Positions 15,865 through 25,246 are shown, numbered from the stretch's first letter. The stretch: 64,000 bases of DNA from Parachlamydia sp. AcF125 (GCF_018342475.1 NZ_JAEMUD010000003.1:186001-250000), one strand, 5' to 3'. The notes: generated by a model not told the origin, from the letters alone. Translations and numbers: made by a program.

Positions 15865-18072
15865 ATGATACTCCTATCCATGTGTACTTATTTGCGATGC
15901 CACCTTAAAAACTTCAAATGGTTAAAAATCTACCCTTTTTTAGTAGGTTTATTTGTCTTCCTGTCAGGAAATTGCTTATTTGCCGAAAAAGAGGAGAAAT
16001 TAACCAATGAGCTTTTTGAGCAAAGAATCACGGTTGATTTACGCTCCCCTTCTTTTTCCGATGGAGTTTTGCACACAGATCAAGGTGGCATTATTCAAGG
16101 ACGCGACATTCGTATTCAAGCGAAAGAAATTACCTATACTAAAAAAAAAACGATTTGCTTTTTAAACGCTAAAGACTCTGTCATGCTAGAGCTTGGCGAT
16201 TATGTTTTTGTGGGATCTCACTTAGAGTTTGATTTTCAAACAAATTCGGGGGTGATTTACGGAGCAAGAACAGGCATAGAACCGTGGTATTTAGGAGGTA
16301 AAAAAATTGAACTATGCTCAGATGGCAGCTATATAATCCATCAGGGGTTTGTAACCACTTCGGAAAATTACACGCCTGAATGGCAAATTTCTTCAGATGA
16401 GGCTTCTTTAACAGATCAACGCAATGTATCCGCCAAAAATGTCTATTTTTCTTTTGTAAAAATGCCTCTGTTTTGGCTTCCCACTTTTAAGATAAACTTA
16501 AATACAATTCTGGACAATCCTATTCGCTATAATGTGCGGTGGGGCGGAAGACAGGGTCCTCGTATTGGCATGACTTATGAAGTGTTTTCTTGGAACAACT
16601 TTAAAACATTTTTCCGAGTAGATTACCGTATTCGGCGTGGGCCTGGAGCAGGTTTTGAAACGTATTACCGCTCTCCTGATCATCGCACCCAATTTCAATC
16701 AATCAGTTATCTTGCCAGGGATTCCTCTCTTCTGCATCCCAGTGAAAAAATACGCTACCGCTTTCAAGGCGTTTACCGCACTTCTGTATTAGACGATAAA
16801 GTCACGATTGATCTGACATATGATAAGCTTAGCGACAAAGAGATGGCAGCCGATTACCAAGATAAAAGCCTGGAATTAGAAACCGCTTTACGCACCAAGT
16901 TACATGTCCGAAGGCAACACGAACGGTGGATTACAAATTTTTTCACGATTGTGCGGCTTAATGGCTTTCAAACGTTGAAGCAAGAATTGCCTGCCATTGA
17001 AACAAGTTGGAGACCTTTTTTAATAAGCCCCGCAGGCGTCATCACTGATATCCATTTTACAGCCTCCTATCTGGATTTTGTCTACGCCACACCTAATAAA
17101 TGGAATGCCCCCAATTACCACTCAAGCCGCGCCGCTTACACTCAACGGTTCTACCGTTCTTGGAAAGTGGGTATTTTTAATATAAGCCCTGAGATAGGAG
17201 GTAAATTAATATATTACGGCAATAGCCCCCAAAAAGATGATAAATTGCTGACATTTGGAAATTTTGGATTTAATACTCATACAAAATTTGAACGTTTGTA
17301 CGAAAATTTCAAGCATATCATACAACCGTATGCGCAATATCGTTATTTGACAAGCCCTACAGTATCGCCGAACGATCATTATATTTTTGATATTGATGAT
17401 GGTTGGTACCGCCTCAACATGTTGCGTTTTGGAATTAACCAGAGCTTATATTGCAAAGAAAAAAGAGGGGGCCTGCAACGTCCTATTTTTGCCGATTTAT
17501 ACGCTTATGCTTTTTTTAATACTCCCACACTCTCTAAAACTATTCCTAAAGTTTATGCTCAAATTCGATGCACTTCCTTTGAAACTCTCCGCCATATCTT
17601 AGTCACTTCTTGGGACTTTGAACGTCAGCAATTAGATGAATTTAATTTTCACACTGATTGGACCATTAATCAAAATGTGGCCTTTGCGTGCGAATATCGG
17701 CACCGCAGCGCTTGCCATTGGAGGAAAGTTAACCACGCCAATTTTATTCTCGATTCTTTTCATAAGGAAGCTTCTTTAAAGAATTCCTCCCTTTCTGATC
17801 GCCGCGATACTCTTTTATTGCACCTTTTCTATCGTTTTCATCCTTGCTGGTCGGTGGAATTTCAATCGCGCCATGGCTGGCACCGCATGAAGGAGCCTTC
17901 TTATAATGAATTTGAGATCGACCTTAATACTATTATTCGCTCATGCTGGCATGTCCAGCTTGCTTATCGACATAAAGAAGATGACGATCGGCTTGCTCTC
18001 TACTTAACTATTGGCATGAAACGCCCAGACACATCGGGCAAAAAAAGTTTTTGGCCTTCTTTAGAGTTTTAA
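15865..18072 (+). CDS. lptD: LPS-assembly protein LptD (OstA)
   Basis: Outer-membrane beta-barrel that inserts lipopolysaccharide into the outer leaflet with LptE. After an N-terminal membrane/signal segment (WLKIYPFLVGLFVFLSGNCL) comes an OstA/LptA-like jellyroll domain (GGIIQGRDIRIQAKEITYTK; GAR in GVIYGARTGIEPWY). The rest is long alternating aromatic strands such as FRVDYRIRRGPGAGFETYYR and a C-terminal barrel ending LALYLTIGMKR. The length of 735 is near the family value (~780). The start gives 23 residues before the hydrophobic core, so a later ATG could be used. It directly follows the HEAT protein. Confidence 0.9.
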   Translation: MILLSMCTYLRCHLKNFKWLKIYPFLVGLFVFLSGNCLFAEKEEKLTNELFEQRITVDLRSPSFSDGVLHTDQGGIIQGRDIRIQAKEITYTKKKTICFLNAKDSVMLELGDYVFVGSHLEFDFQTNSGVIYGARTGIEPWYLGGKKIELCSDGSYIIHQGFVTTSENYTPEWQISSDEASLTDQRNVSAKNVYFSFVKMPLFWLPTFKINLNTILDNPIRYNVRWGGRQGPRIGMTYEVFSWNNFKTFFRVDYRIRRGPGAGFETYYRSPDHRTQFQSISYLARDSSLLHPSEKIRYRFQGVYRTSVLDDKVTIDLTYDKLSDKEMAADYQDKSLELETALRTKLHVRRQHERWITNFFTIVRLNGFQTLKQELPAIETSWRPFLISPAGVITDIHFTASYLDFVYATPNKWNAPNYHSSRAAYTQRFYRSWKVGIFNISPEIGGKLIYYGNSPQKDDKLLTFGNFGFNTHTKFERLYENFKHIIQPYAQYRYLTSPTVSPNDHYIFDIDDGWYRLNMLRFGINQSLYCKEKRGGLQRPIFADLYAYAFFNTPTLSKTIPKVYAQIRCTSFETLRHILVTSWDFERQQLDEFNFHTDWTINQNVAFACEYRHRSACHWRKVNHANFILDSFHKEASLKNSSLSDRRDTLLLHLFYRFHPCWSVEFQSRHGWHRMKEPSYNEFEIDLNTIIRSCWHVQLAYRHKEDDDRLALYLTIGMKRPDTSGKKSFWPSLEF

Positions 18073-18327
18073 AGAGTATAACCGCCGCCCCTTATAAAAT
18101 CGTTACATAATTTAAAGTTTAGTTTTTCTTTAGAATTTAACCATTTGTTATTTTGCTCAATTGTGTTATCGTTTCCTTTTTACTAAACTGTAGTTAGGAT
18201 TTTTGTTCTCACCCATTTCGGGCAAGAATACGATTTTTTGCAGAAATAGGATGCTAGTTAAGTTAAAGGTGCTAGAAATCAAGAGTCAAACATCCTAACT
18301 TTAGACTCCTAATCACAAAAGAATTGT

Positions 18328-19752
18328 ATGGATTTATTAATAATTGGCACCGGATATGTGGGATTAGTCACAGGCACGTGTCTTGCTGAAATGGGACACC
18401 ACGTGTTATGTTTGGATATCGACCACCAGAAGATTGATCGTCTGAATCAAGGGGTAATTCCGATTTATGAACCTGGATTGGAAGAAATGGTTAAACGAAA
18501 CGTGAAAGCTGGCCGCTTGCAGTTTACCACTGACTATGCTCGTGCAGTTGCCTCTGCGCTGGTGTGCTTCATCTGTGTGGATACACCTGTTTCACCAGAT
18601 GGAAAAGCAAATCTTACATATGTCAAAAATGTGGCGCGTTCCTTAGCACAACATATGCAGGAATATCGAATTATTGTGAGTAAATCTACGGTTCCTGTAG
18701 GAACAGCAAAGGAGCTTTCTTCTTTAATCCAAGAAGTGTTAGAGGAACGTCAGGTAAAAATTGAATTCGATCTCGTCTCTAATCCCGAATTTTTAAAAGA
18801 GGGAGATGCTATTCATGATTTTATGAAGCCCGATCGCGTTATCATTGGAACGGATAATGAGCGCGTGAGCGAAATCATGCGGGAAATCTACTCTCCTTTT
18901 ATGTTAAGTCACGACCGTTTAATTATTATGGATGTTCCCTCCGCTGAACTGACTAAATACGCGGCCAATGCCATGTTAGCCACGCGCATCTCCTTTATGA
19001 ATGAATTAGCGGGATTCTGTGAGCTTACAGGGGCAGATATCAATAAAATTCGCAAAGGAATCGGGGCAGATAAAAGGATTGGTTACAATTTTCTCTATGC
19101 CGGCGCTGGCTTTGGAGGTTCTTGTTTTCCAAAAGATATCCGTGCACTCTGTGCCCATGCCAAATCGTTGAGATATCCTACCCCCTTGCTAGAGGCCGTT
19201 TTTTCTGTCAATGAACGTCAAAAAAGGACGTTAGGTGAAAAAATCTGCGCTTATTTTGCTCAAAAAGAGGAACAAGGGCTCAGAGGGAAAACCATTGCCG
19301 TATGGGGCCTCGCTTTTAAACCCGAAACAGATGATATGCGCGAAGCGCCTTCCATTAAATTGATCGAGCATCTTCTTGCTGAAGGAGCTCAAGTACGCGT
19401 CTTTGACCCCGTAGCTCTTGAAAATGGGCGCAAAATCTTTGGGACACATGAAGCTGTCCATTTCTGCTCAAGTGAACAAGAAACGGCTCAAGGAGCTGAT
19501 GCGATTGCTTTAATTACGGAATGGAAACAGTTTCGCTTTCTCGACTTTAAAACCATTTTAAAAGTCATGAAGGGTAACGCCTTTTTTGATGGACGGAACC
19601 AATATCATCCGGAAGATATGTCAAAAAAAGGATTTGACTATATTAGTATCGGTCGGCTACAAGCTTTAGCTGAACAACCCAGAACCTTTTTAGATTCAAA
19701 AATTCCACCCCTCGAGGATCATGCTTCAGCCAATCTCAACCTGCTGTCTTAA
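18328..19752 (+). CDS. ugd: UDP-glucose 6-dehydrogenase
   Basis: Oxidises UDP-glucose to UDP-glucuronate with two NAD+, giving a precursor for acidic polysaccharide or lipid A modification. The N-terminal NAD motif is GTGYVGLVTGTCLAEMGH. The catalytic cysteine is in FGGSCFPKDIRAL (about C266). SKSTVPVGTA and the C-terminal FKPETDDMREAPSIKL are also family marks. The length of 474 is normal. A 255-base leader separates it from lptD, so it probably has its own promoter. It precedes a prenyl synthase and a sugar transferase in the same direction. Pathogenic Chlamydia, as I recall, lack such a pathway. Confidence 0.95.
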   Translation: MDLLIIGTGYVGLVTGTCLAEMGHHVLCLDIDHQKIDRLNQGVIPIYEPGLEEMVKRNVKAGRLQFTTDYARAVASALVCFICVDTPVSPDGKANLTYVKNVARSLAQHMQEYRIIVSKSTVPVGTAKELSSLIQEVLEERQVKIEFDLVSNPEFLKEGDAIHDFMKPDRVIIGTDNERVSEIMREIYSPFMLSHDRLIIMDVPSAELTKYAANAMLATRISFMNELAGFCELTGADINKIRKGIGADKRIGYNFLYAGAGFGGSCFPKDIRALCAHAKSLRYPTPLLEAVFSVNERQKRTLGEKICAYFAQKEEQGLRGKTIAVWGLAFKPETDDMREAPSIKLIEHLLAEGAQVRVFDPVALENGRKIFGTHEAVHFCSSEQETAQGADAIALITEWKQFRFLDFKTILKVMKGNAFFDGRNQYHPEDMSKKGFDYISIGRLQALAEQPRTFLDSKIPPLEDHASANLNLLS

Positions 19753-19771
19753 ACATCGAGAGAAAATTTGT

Positions 19772-20650
19772 GTGGAGGAATTTCAGCAAGAAGCTTTGCA
19801 ACATATTGAAGATTGCTTAGATAAACTTTTACCTGAAACCCATACCTCTTACCAACAGCTTTTTGATGCGGCTCGCTATTCTTTATTAGGAGGCGGTAAA
19901 CGTATTCGCCCGCTTTTAACCTTAGCTGTTACGCAAGCATTGACAGGCACTTTTATTTCAGCGATTCAACCTGCGTGTGCATTAGAGCTTATTCATACTT
20001 ACTCTTTGATCCACGATGACCTACCTTCGATGGATAACGATGATTTTAGAAGAGGCAAGCCTTCCTTACACAAAGTTTTCCCTGAAGGACATGCGATTTT
20101 AACCGGAGATTTTTTGCTTACTTATGCTTTTGAAGTGGTATGTTCTTCGTCCCATTTGACAGCTTCTCAAATCGTTGAACTGGTTTCACTGCTAGCTAAA
20201 AGTGCGGGTGGACATGGGATGATCGCAGGACAAATCATGGATATCTCTGCTGTTAATCAAACACTAACATTAGCAAACCTTCAAAAGATCCATCAAACAA
20301 AAACAGGTGCTTTAATTACGTGTGCCATTGAATTTGGGGCCATTCTTTCGAATTGTTCGCTAACTGAACGCCATCTTTTACAACAATTTGGAAATGAAGT
20401 AGGACTTGCCTTTCAAATTCTTGATGACATTTTAGACATCACTTCGAGCCATGCCAAACACGGAGGCTCGGTCGCTTCTGATCTTAAAAATAATAAAACC
20501 ACCTATGCTACCCTTTTAGGAGTTGAGAAAGCACAACTACTGGCTAGCGAGCATGTTAAAAGCGCCCTGGCCAAACTTGAAAAGTTGCCTTTAAAAACAA
20601 ATTTATTGCATAAGCTTGTCCAAAAAATTTGCCCAACCATTTGCTCATAA
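19772..20650 (+). CDS. Short-chain polyprenyl diphosphate synthase (IspA-type)
   Basis: Condenses isopentenyl diphosphate with allylic diphosphates to make farnesyl or geranylgeranyl diphosphate, the base of undecaprenyl phosphate and quinones. LLGGGKRIRPLLTLA, the first aspartate-rich motif IHDDLPSMDNDDFRRGKPS, GQIMDI, KTGALI and the second motif AFQILDDILD are all present. The first motif has the D-D-x4-D spacing of bacterial FPP synthases. GTG at 19772 is preferred because it gives the usual N-terminal length; an ATG at 19721 overlapping ugd is also possible. Product chain length cannot be fixed. Confidence 0.9.
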   Translation: MEEFQQEALQHIEDCLDKLLPETHTSYQQLFDAARYSLLGGGKRIRPLLTLAVTQALTGTFISAIQPACALELIHTYSLIHDDLPSMDNDDFRRGKPSLHKVFPEGHAILTGDFLLTYAFEVVCSSSHLTASQIVELVSLLAKSAGGHGMIAGQIMDISAVNQTLTLANLQKIHQTKTGALITCAIEFGAILSNCSLTERHLLQQFGNEVGLAFQILDDILDITSSHAKHGGSVASDLKNNKTTYATLLGVEKAQLLASEHVKSALAKLEKLPLKTNLLHKLVQKICPTICS

Positions 20651-20740
20651 ATATATTTTTTTGTTGCCCGTTTATTAATGTTTCGATATATCGCTTGATG
20701 ATAAGTAAATCTTTTCAATGTCATTAACCCTTGATATCCG

Positions 20741-21391
20741 ATGAGCAGCCTATCTAAAAAATTTGAAGTACAGGTTAAGCATAACCCTATAAAAAGAACC
20801 TTTGATATTTTTTTTAGTCTATTTGCCCTTCTTTTTTGTTTTCCTTTGTTTCTCATCATTGCAATTAGCATTAAGCTATCTTCAAAAGGTCCTATCTTTT
20901 TCTCCCATGAGCGCATTGGTAGAGGGGGGAAACCTTTTAAATGCTACAAATTTCGCACCATGTATCCTGATGCAGAAGCTCGCTTAAAGGAAATGCTTGT
21001 TATCTGTCCCAAAACACAGGAGGAATGGAACCAAACCCATAAACTCAAAGACGATCCACGTGTAACTCCCTTAGGATCTTTTTTACGCAAAACGTCTCTG
21101 GATGAATTCCCTCAATTTTGGAATGTCTTAAAAGGAGATTTAAGCGTGGTCGGCCCTCGCCCCGTTGTCCAAGATGAGATTGCAAAACACTACGGCATTA
21201 AGGCGGCAGATATTTTACGCCTACGTCCAGGAATCACAGGCCCTTGGCAAGTTTCAGGCCGCAATGATGTCTCCTATGACACCCGAATTATGTTGGATCA
21301 AAAATACGTTGAGGATCACTCGATTATTCTCGACCTTAAACTTATTGCTAAAACGATCCCTGCTATTTTTACTTCTAAAGGGGCTTATTAA
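20741..21391 (+). CDS. Undecaprenyl-phosphate sugar phosphotransferase (WcaJ/RfbP C-terminal type)
   Basis: Membrane enzyme that starts a polysaccharide repeat unit or glycan by transferring a sugar-1-phosphate from a UDP-sugar to undecaprenyl phosphate. The N-terminus is one re-entrant hydrophobic helix (FFSLFALLFCFPLFLIIAIS) followed by the catalytic module: FSHERIGRGGKPFKCYKFRT, SLDEFPQFWNVLKGDLSVVG and PRPV, then RPGITGPWQVSGRND. At 216 residues it is the minimal catalytic form, lacking the N-terminal four-helix domain. It follows the prenyl synthase that could feed lipid carrier synthesis. The sugar is unknown. Confidence 0.9.
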   Translation: MSSLSKKFEVQVKHNPIKRTFDIFFSLFALLFCFPLFLIIAISIKLSSKGPIFFSHERIGRGGKPFKCYKFRTMYPDAEARLKEMLVICPKTQEEWNQTHKLKDDPRVTPLGSFLRKTSLDEFPQFWNVLKGDLSVVGPRPVVQDEIAKHYGIKAADILRLRPGITGPWQVSGRNDVSYDTRIMLDQKYVEDHSIILDLKLIAKTIPAIFTSKGAY

Positions 21392-21399
21392 GCGGCACC

Positions 21400-21933
21400 A
21401 TGAATCTCTCTTCTAAAAATCTTCCAGCTGTTTTTTTAGTGGCTTTGCTTTTTACTCTCATCACTCCTGTATTTTTCCCAGCTTTGCGCATTTTATTTTT
21501 TTCTCCTTTTTTAATTGTCCTTTTTTATAAAAAAAAACTGCCCACCTGTTTATGGAGTGCTTGTCTATGCGGATTAATTATCGACCTGCTTTCCTCACAC
21601 TCTCGTCTCGGCTTACACGCTTTTGCTTATGTCTGCGCCACAGGGGTTTTATTTCGTTTTAAACGCCATTTTTTTGCGGATAGCCTGAGCACTCTTCCAT
21701 TAATGACTTTCTTTTTTTCTTCGGTCACTTCTATTATTTTACTACTACTTGTTCGCATGCTTGAGAAAAACATTCAAATTCAACCTAGCTGGATCTTAAC
21801 AGATCTTCTCTTTTTTTCAGCTATAGATGCCTTGTATGGTTTTTGTGTTTACATCCTTCCTGCATGGCTATTTGGAAAGCCTATCCGTAAAGGGCGAGAA
21901 TATTTTAGCGAAAACAGCTTTGAAAAAGGCTAG
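21400..21933 (+). CDS. MreD-like integral membrane protein
   Basis: A 177-residue protein with four to five membrane segments (e.g. FLVALLFTLITPVFFPALRI, TLPLMTFFFSSVTSIILLLL). The stretch SACLCGLIIDLLSSHSRLGL, a G-x-x-x-D-L-x-S element followed by G-x-x-A, resembles rod-shape protein MreD. It starts eight bases after the sugar transferase. MreD in other bacteria scaffolds the elongasome, and chlamydiae use MreB for division. The assignment rests on topology and one motif, so it is tentative; a generic hydrophobic protein of the polysaccharide cluster is possible. Confidence 0.5.
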   Translation: MNLSSKNLPAVFLVALLFTLITPVFFPALRILFFSPFLIVLFYKKKLPTCLWSACLCGLIIDLLSSHSRLGLHAFAYVCATGVLFRFKRHFFADSLSTLPLMTFFFSSVTSIILLLLVRMLEKNIQIQPSWILTDLLFFSAIDALYGFCVYILPAWLFGKPIRKGREYFSENSFEKG

Positions 21934-22029
21934 AACCGTGGGGGGAATTTGACTGGCGTGGCAAGCTTTTTTGACGGAAAATAGCAAAAAAACTGTTTAC
22001 CAGTGAATGACCTTCAGGTCAAGAGCCTA

Positions 22030-22054
22030 GCTGCAAGCCAAATAGACTTGCAGC
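22030..22054 (-). terminator. Hairpin downstream of the secreted 186-residue protein
   Basis: GCTGCAAG / CTTGCAGC stem (eight pairs, nine-base loop) 17 bases beyond the gene's stop on the minus strand. There is no clear T tract. A second short palindrome, TGACCTTCAGGTCA, lies just beyond it. Confidence 0.4.
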
Positions 22055-22070
22055 TGCAAGAGAATAGAAG

Positions 22071-22631
22071 TTAAAGCTTTTTATTTCCAGCTGGAGCAGT
22101 TAGCGTGGAAGACACATTTTTATCCTCTTCTTTCTTTTCTTCTTTCTCGGCCTTGTCATCTTCCTCATTCTCATTTAAGAAATTTGATTTTTTCATGCAT
22201 GCTGCAAATTTTCGGGCTTTTTGCTGCTGAATATCATCTAGCATGGCTTGAATTTGCCTTGCATCTTGAATGTCATGTTGCTTCAAAACAGTTGAAAAAA
22301 CGCCGATAAGCGTTTCTCTAAAAAGCTTCACGGCCATCTGACGATCGCTCGGGTCTCTTAACGGGTTTGGATTCATAGCTGCAGCTTTACTTTCTACAAG
22401 CTTGATCACTTCTTTGTCTTGCTGCTTGAGCTCTGCTACAATTCCAGCCCATTCCTTTTCGGGTACCTTGAATTTTTTTAACGTTGCACTTACAAAAGGT
22501 TCAGGAAAATAGGAAAGCAAAAGCTCTTTTGAGCAATCGTCTACTGATGGTTCAACAGCCATAACTTCGACAGGCACCGTAAATGCCAAAGCTCCCAAAC
22601 ACAATGAAAGCACATAGTATAAAAGCTTCAT
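22071..22631 (-). CDS. Secreted protein of unknown function with acidic/lysine-rich tail
   Basis: A 186-residue protein with a signal peptide (LLYYVLSLCLGALAFTVPVE, cleavage near VMAVEPS) and AAGGAGAG before the ATG. The mature part is helical and carries MNPNPLRDPSDRQMAVKLF. The last 40 residues are low complexity (ENEEDDKAEKEEKKEEDK). It shares about 85 aligned residues with the next gene upstream (W-x25-PNPL-x2-P, then R-x-x-x-x-A-C), so the two are paralogues. No known family is recognised. It is probably exported to the periplasm or beyond. Confidence 0.7.
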   Translation of the reverse strand: MKLLYYVLSLCLGALAFTVPVEVMAVEPSVDDCSKELLLSYFPEPFVSATLKKFKVPEKEWAGIVAELKQQDKEVIKLVESKAAAMNPNPLRDPSDRQMAVKLFRETLIGVFSTVLKQHDIQDARQIQAMLDDIQQQKARKFAACMKKSNFLNENEEDDKAEKEEKKEEDKNVSSTLTAPAGNKKL

Positions 22632-22647
22632 TCTTCTCTCCTTAATT

Positions 22648-22992
22648 TTAGATAAAACTAACCTTACTATAAAGCTGGGATTCCCTCCGGCTAGCTAAAC
22701 AGGCCTTCAACCTAGCTGCATGAGGTCCCTTGATGTATTCAAAGCTTGAACGAATTACCACGGGACTTACAGGAGTTGCGACATTTAAAGCAAGCATTAT
22801 ATCGTTGTACCCGGTAAGTAAAACCTGCAGAAGGATACAAACTGCCCGACTTGAATCAAAGGGATTTACCAAAGGATTAGGCCTCATTTGATTGGCTATA
22901 TTTTTGATTTGAGTTGCCATTCGCGGCTTTCTCTCCCTAAGAGATTGATAGATGGGCTTCCATTGACTTTGTGAAACGTCCTTCATATTCAA
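22648..22992 (-). CDS. Paralogue of the secreted protein, probably 5'-truncated
   Basis: A 114-residue frame aligning without gaps to its neighbour from a shared Trp through MRPNPLVNPFD (26 residues between the landmarks in both) and on to a shared K-A-C-L end. The only starts are TTG (22992) or ATG (22986), giving no signal peptide. Yet the homology seems to run on upstream (LFSYEGLSEALN versus LLSYFPEPFVSATL) until an in-frame TAA, so the signal-peptide exon-equivalent looks lost. It is either a pseudogene relic or a cytoplasmic variant. It lies 16 bases before the intact paralogue and lacks an acidic tail. Confidence 0.55.
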   Translation of the reverse strand: MNMKDVSQSQWKPIYQSLRERKPRMATQIKNIANQMRPNPLVNPFDSSRAVCILLQVLLTGYNDIMLALNVATPVSPVVIRSSFEYIKGPHAARLKACLASRRESQLYSKVSFI

Positions 22993-23389
22993 GGCTTCAC
23001 TTAAACCTTCATAAGAAAAAAGCCGGCTTTAAATTCTTTGAACCAGGTCGACGTGTCGCCATAAGCCTTTAAGAAGGAAGATAAAAATAAAAAAATAAAC
23101 ACAACTTTTACCCCCTCTAAGCGAAAGACTTAAGCTTCTAATTAACATAGACTTAACCTCATGCGTTCCCTTTACTAGGTTTGACGATCTTTTTATAGAC
23201 TATGGAGGAAAGTAATTTTTTGTAAAGCCCCTCTTTAAATAATAGAACTCAAAAAAAATTTAAGTAAATCATCCCCTTAAAAATAAGATTGCCTATATAC
23301 ATCAAATCCCGTTTGTTTAAAATGCTTTAGGGTGGAAACGCCCTTATCTTTTTTAATTTTTTTTTAAGATTTAACTTTTGAGAAGGATT
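22993..23389. other. Intergenic region, no gene recognised
   Basis: About 400 AT-rich bases between divergent genes. The first ~40 bases hold what looks like lost 5' coding sequence of the truncated paralogue. The rest shows no clear frame, and presumably holds the promoter for the plus-strand gene at 23390. Confidence 0.4.
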
Positions 23390-25246
23390 ATGACTTTTTC
23401 CACCCCGCCGGGGGACGTTAAACGTCTTATTACGCAATTTGAATCACACCCTCCCCCTCCAGCTTCACTCCTCCTCAAAAAAAGCAGGGGAAGCTCTATA
23501 TCCGCATCTGCCTCCCTTCCCTCTTCTTCCTCAACAATCTCTCCTCGTATAGGGATACCGAAACTCAAAATACCAAATTCAGAATCAAACGAAGTTTGCG
23601 AGCCTACCTCCTCCTTGTCAATAAATGACATCAAAGAAATGAGCAGCGGGCCAAAAACAACCTACAAGGTATTCAAAGCAGGCACTCGCACATTTTCTAC
23701 CAATCCCCTTATTTCCCCGCGAGTAGAAGAAAAAGGAAAAGGGTCTAAATATTTAGATAAAAAAATAAAAAACTTTTGGAAAGCAAAGTTAGAAGGGGAA
23801 GAGGAGGCGTTATCTTTTAATTTGTTTCAAGAAGAGTGCTTTCTTTATCCCTTGCAGGGTCTCATGGAAAATGTCGCACATGCTTCAACAAAATTAGAAA
23901 AGTACAAAAAACCTACCAACCCTATCAACTCAGATGACGCTCTTCATCAATTAGCAGAGCAGTTAAAACTTCTGCTTGCCCCTATGGCGCAAACTTCTCT
24001 CTATCATAAAATTGAGCAGCTTCGCCCTCTTCTGCCCTTAATCTACGATTTAAAAAAATTAAAGGAGCTAACAAAACATAAAAAAAGTCAAGATTTGCCC
24101 ACTTTTTTTGATGAGAGTAATTTAAAGCTAATAAAATTTCTCCTCGATTGGAATATCTCCAGCTCATTTTATTGGAGTGAAGCTAAATGGGAATCGACAT
24201 ACAAAATACCGGCAAGTGAAATCGTGCGCGCGCTAAGTCCTCTAGAGGCTAATCAAACAATTGCAGAGGTTTATTTAAACGGAAAATATATCCTTAAGGC
24301 GGATACCCCTCTGACAAAAGAAGCCTTATTTACAAAGCTCCTCTTAGCTATTGCTACAGAACAAGGGTTGGGGGAAATTGAAGTTGCCAAACAGGTCGGT
24401 ATCTTTCTCTTTTTTGCTCAAGCGCAGCCTGAGGTTTTAAGAAGCATCCAAAAAGCCCTTTTGTCCTCTCCAACCAATTGGGATAGGATTAGCAAAATTA
24501 TCGCCTATCAAATTCCTGAAAGGATTCAAGAAAAATTCCACCTTTTAAAAGAAGAACTTTTAAAAAATATCCAAAAGGCTTTTACAGAAATTCCTGCATT
24601 TAAGCATCTAAGCACTTTCTCTACCGATGAAATTTTTAGCTTCCTTGATAAAGAGACTAAAGAGGGAAATGACCTCGACATCTATGTCGATCGAATGAAA
24701 TCAACCCTACGTCACGCAGAAAATGCCCTTTTACGCCTCCTTATCCCTGCTTATAAACCTCTGCAGCTTTGTACAGTCAGCTGTATGGGTTATACTTCTG
24801 ACATTCATAAAACATATCTTAACGCCTTGAGAGATGGCTCGCATGAATTTTTAATGCGAGATACCCATGAGATTATCCGAAGTTTTCATTTAACCGTTGG
24901 CCCTCATCATTATGGCGTCACCATTCCCTTACAATATGGCGTGTATCCTAAAATAAATCCTGATGACAAAGAGTGCCATAAAATCAACCAATCCCTTAGG
25001 CTCTTTACCTTCAATTTCAATTGGACTATCACCTCAGCTGCAGAAAATATCCTAGGCTGTTTAGATGTAGACATTTTAGTTCATGAAGAGGCTAAAAGAG
25101 AATCTTCTAAACTTTTAGATATAATTAAAATATTTAAAGAAGGATCCAATAAACTGAGAGCTCTCGCTCGCTTCCAAGAGGAGAGCTTCCCTCCTTTAAA
25201 ATTAAAATACCAAAAAAAGCCAGAGCCTAAACTCGCGTATGTATAA
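23390..25246 (+). CDS. Large protein of unknown function with Ser/Pro-rich N-terminus
   Basis: A 618-residue protein. AGAAGG just before the ATG at 23390 supports this start over the upstream TTG. Residues 1-100 are rich in serine, proline and basic residues (HPPPPASLLLKKSRGSSISA; SASLPSSSSTISPRIG), a composition often seen in type III secreted chlamydial proteins. The rest is mainly helical with LQLCTVSCMGYTSDIHKTYL and later RSFHLTVGPHHYGVTIPLQY. No signal peptide or membrane span. I do not recognise the family. It overlaps the next gene by eight bases. An effector role is inference only. Confidence 0.7.
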   Translation: MTFSTPPGDVKRLITQFESHPPPPASLLLKKSRGSSISASASLPSSSSTISPRIGIPKLKIPNSESNEVCEPTSSLSINDIKEMSSGPKTTYKVFKAGTRTFSTNPLISPRVEEKGKGSKYLDKKIKNFWKAKLEGEEEALSFNLFQEECFLYPLQGLMENVAHASTKLEKYKKPTNPINSDDALHQLAEQLKLLLAPMAQTSLYHKIEQLRPLLPLIYDLKKLKELTKHKKSQDLPTFFDESNLKLIKFLLDWNISSSFYWSEAKWESTYKIPASEIVRALSPLEANQTIAEVYLNGKYILKADTPLTKEALFTKLLLAIATEQGLGEIEVAKQVGIFLFFAQAQPEVLRSIQKALLSSPTNWDRISKIIAYQIPERIQEKFHLLKEELLKNIQKAFTEIPAFKHLSTFSTDEIFSFLDKETKEGNDLDIYVDRMKSTLRHAENALLRLLIPAYKPLQLCTVSCMGYTSDIHKTYLNALRDGSHEFLMRDTHEIIRSFHLTVGPHHYGVTIPLQYGVYPKINPDDKECHKINQSLRLFTFNFNWTITSAAENILGCLDVDILVHEEAKRESSKLLDIIKIFKEGSNKLRALARFQEESFPPLKLKYQKKPEPKLAYV

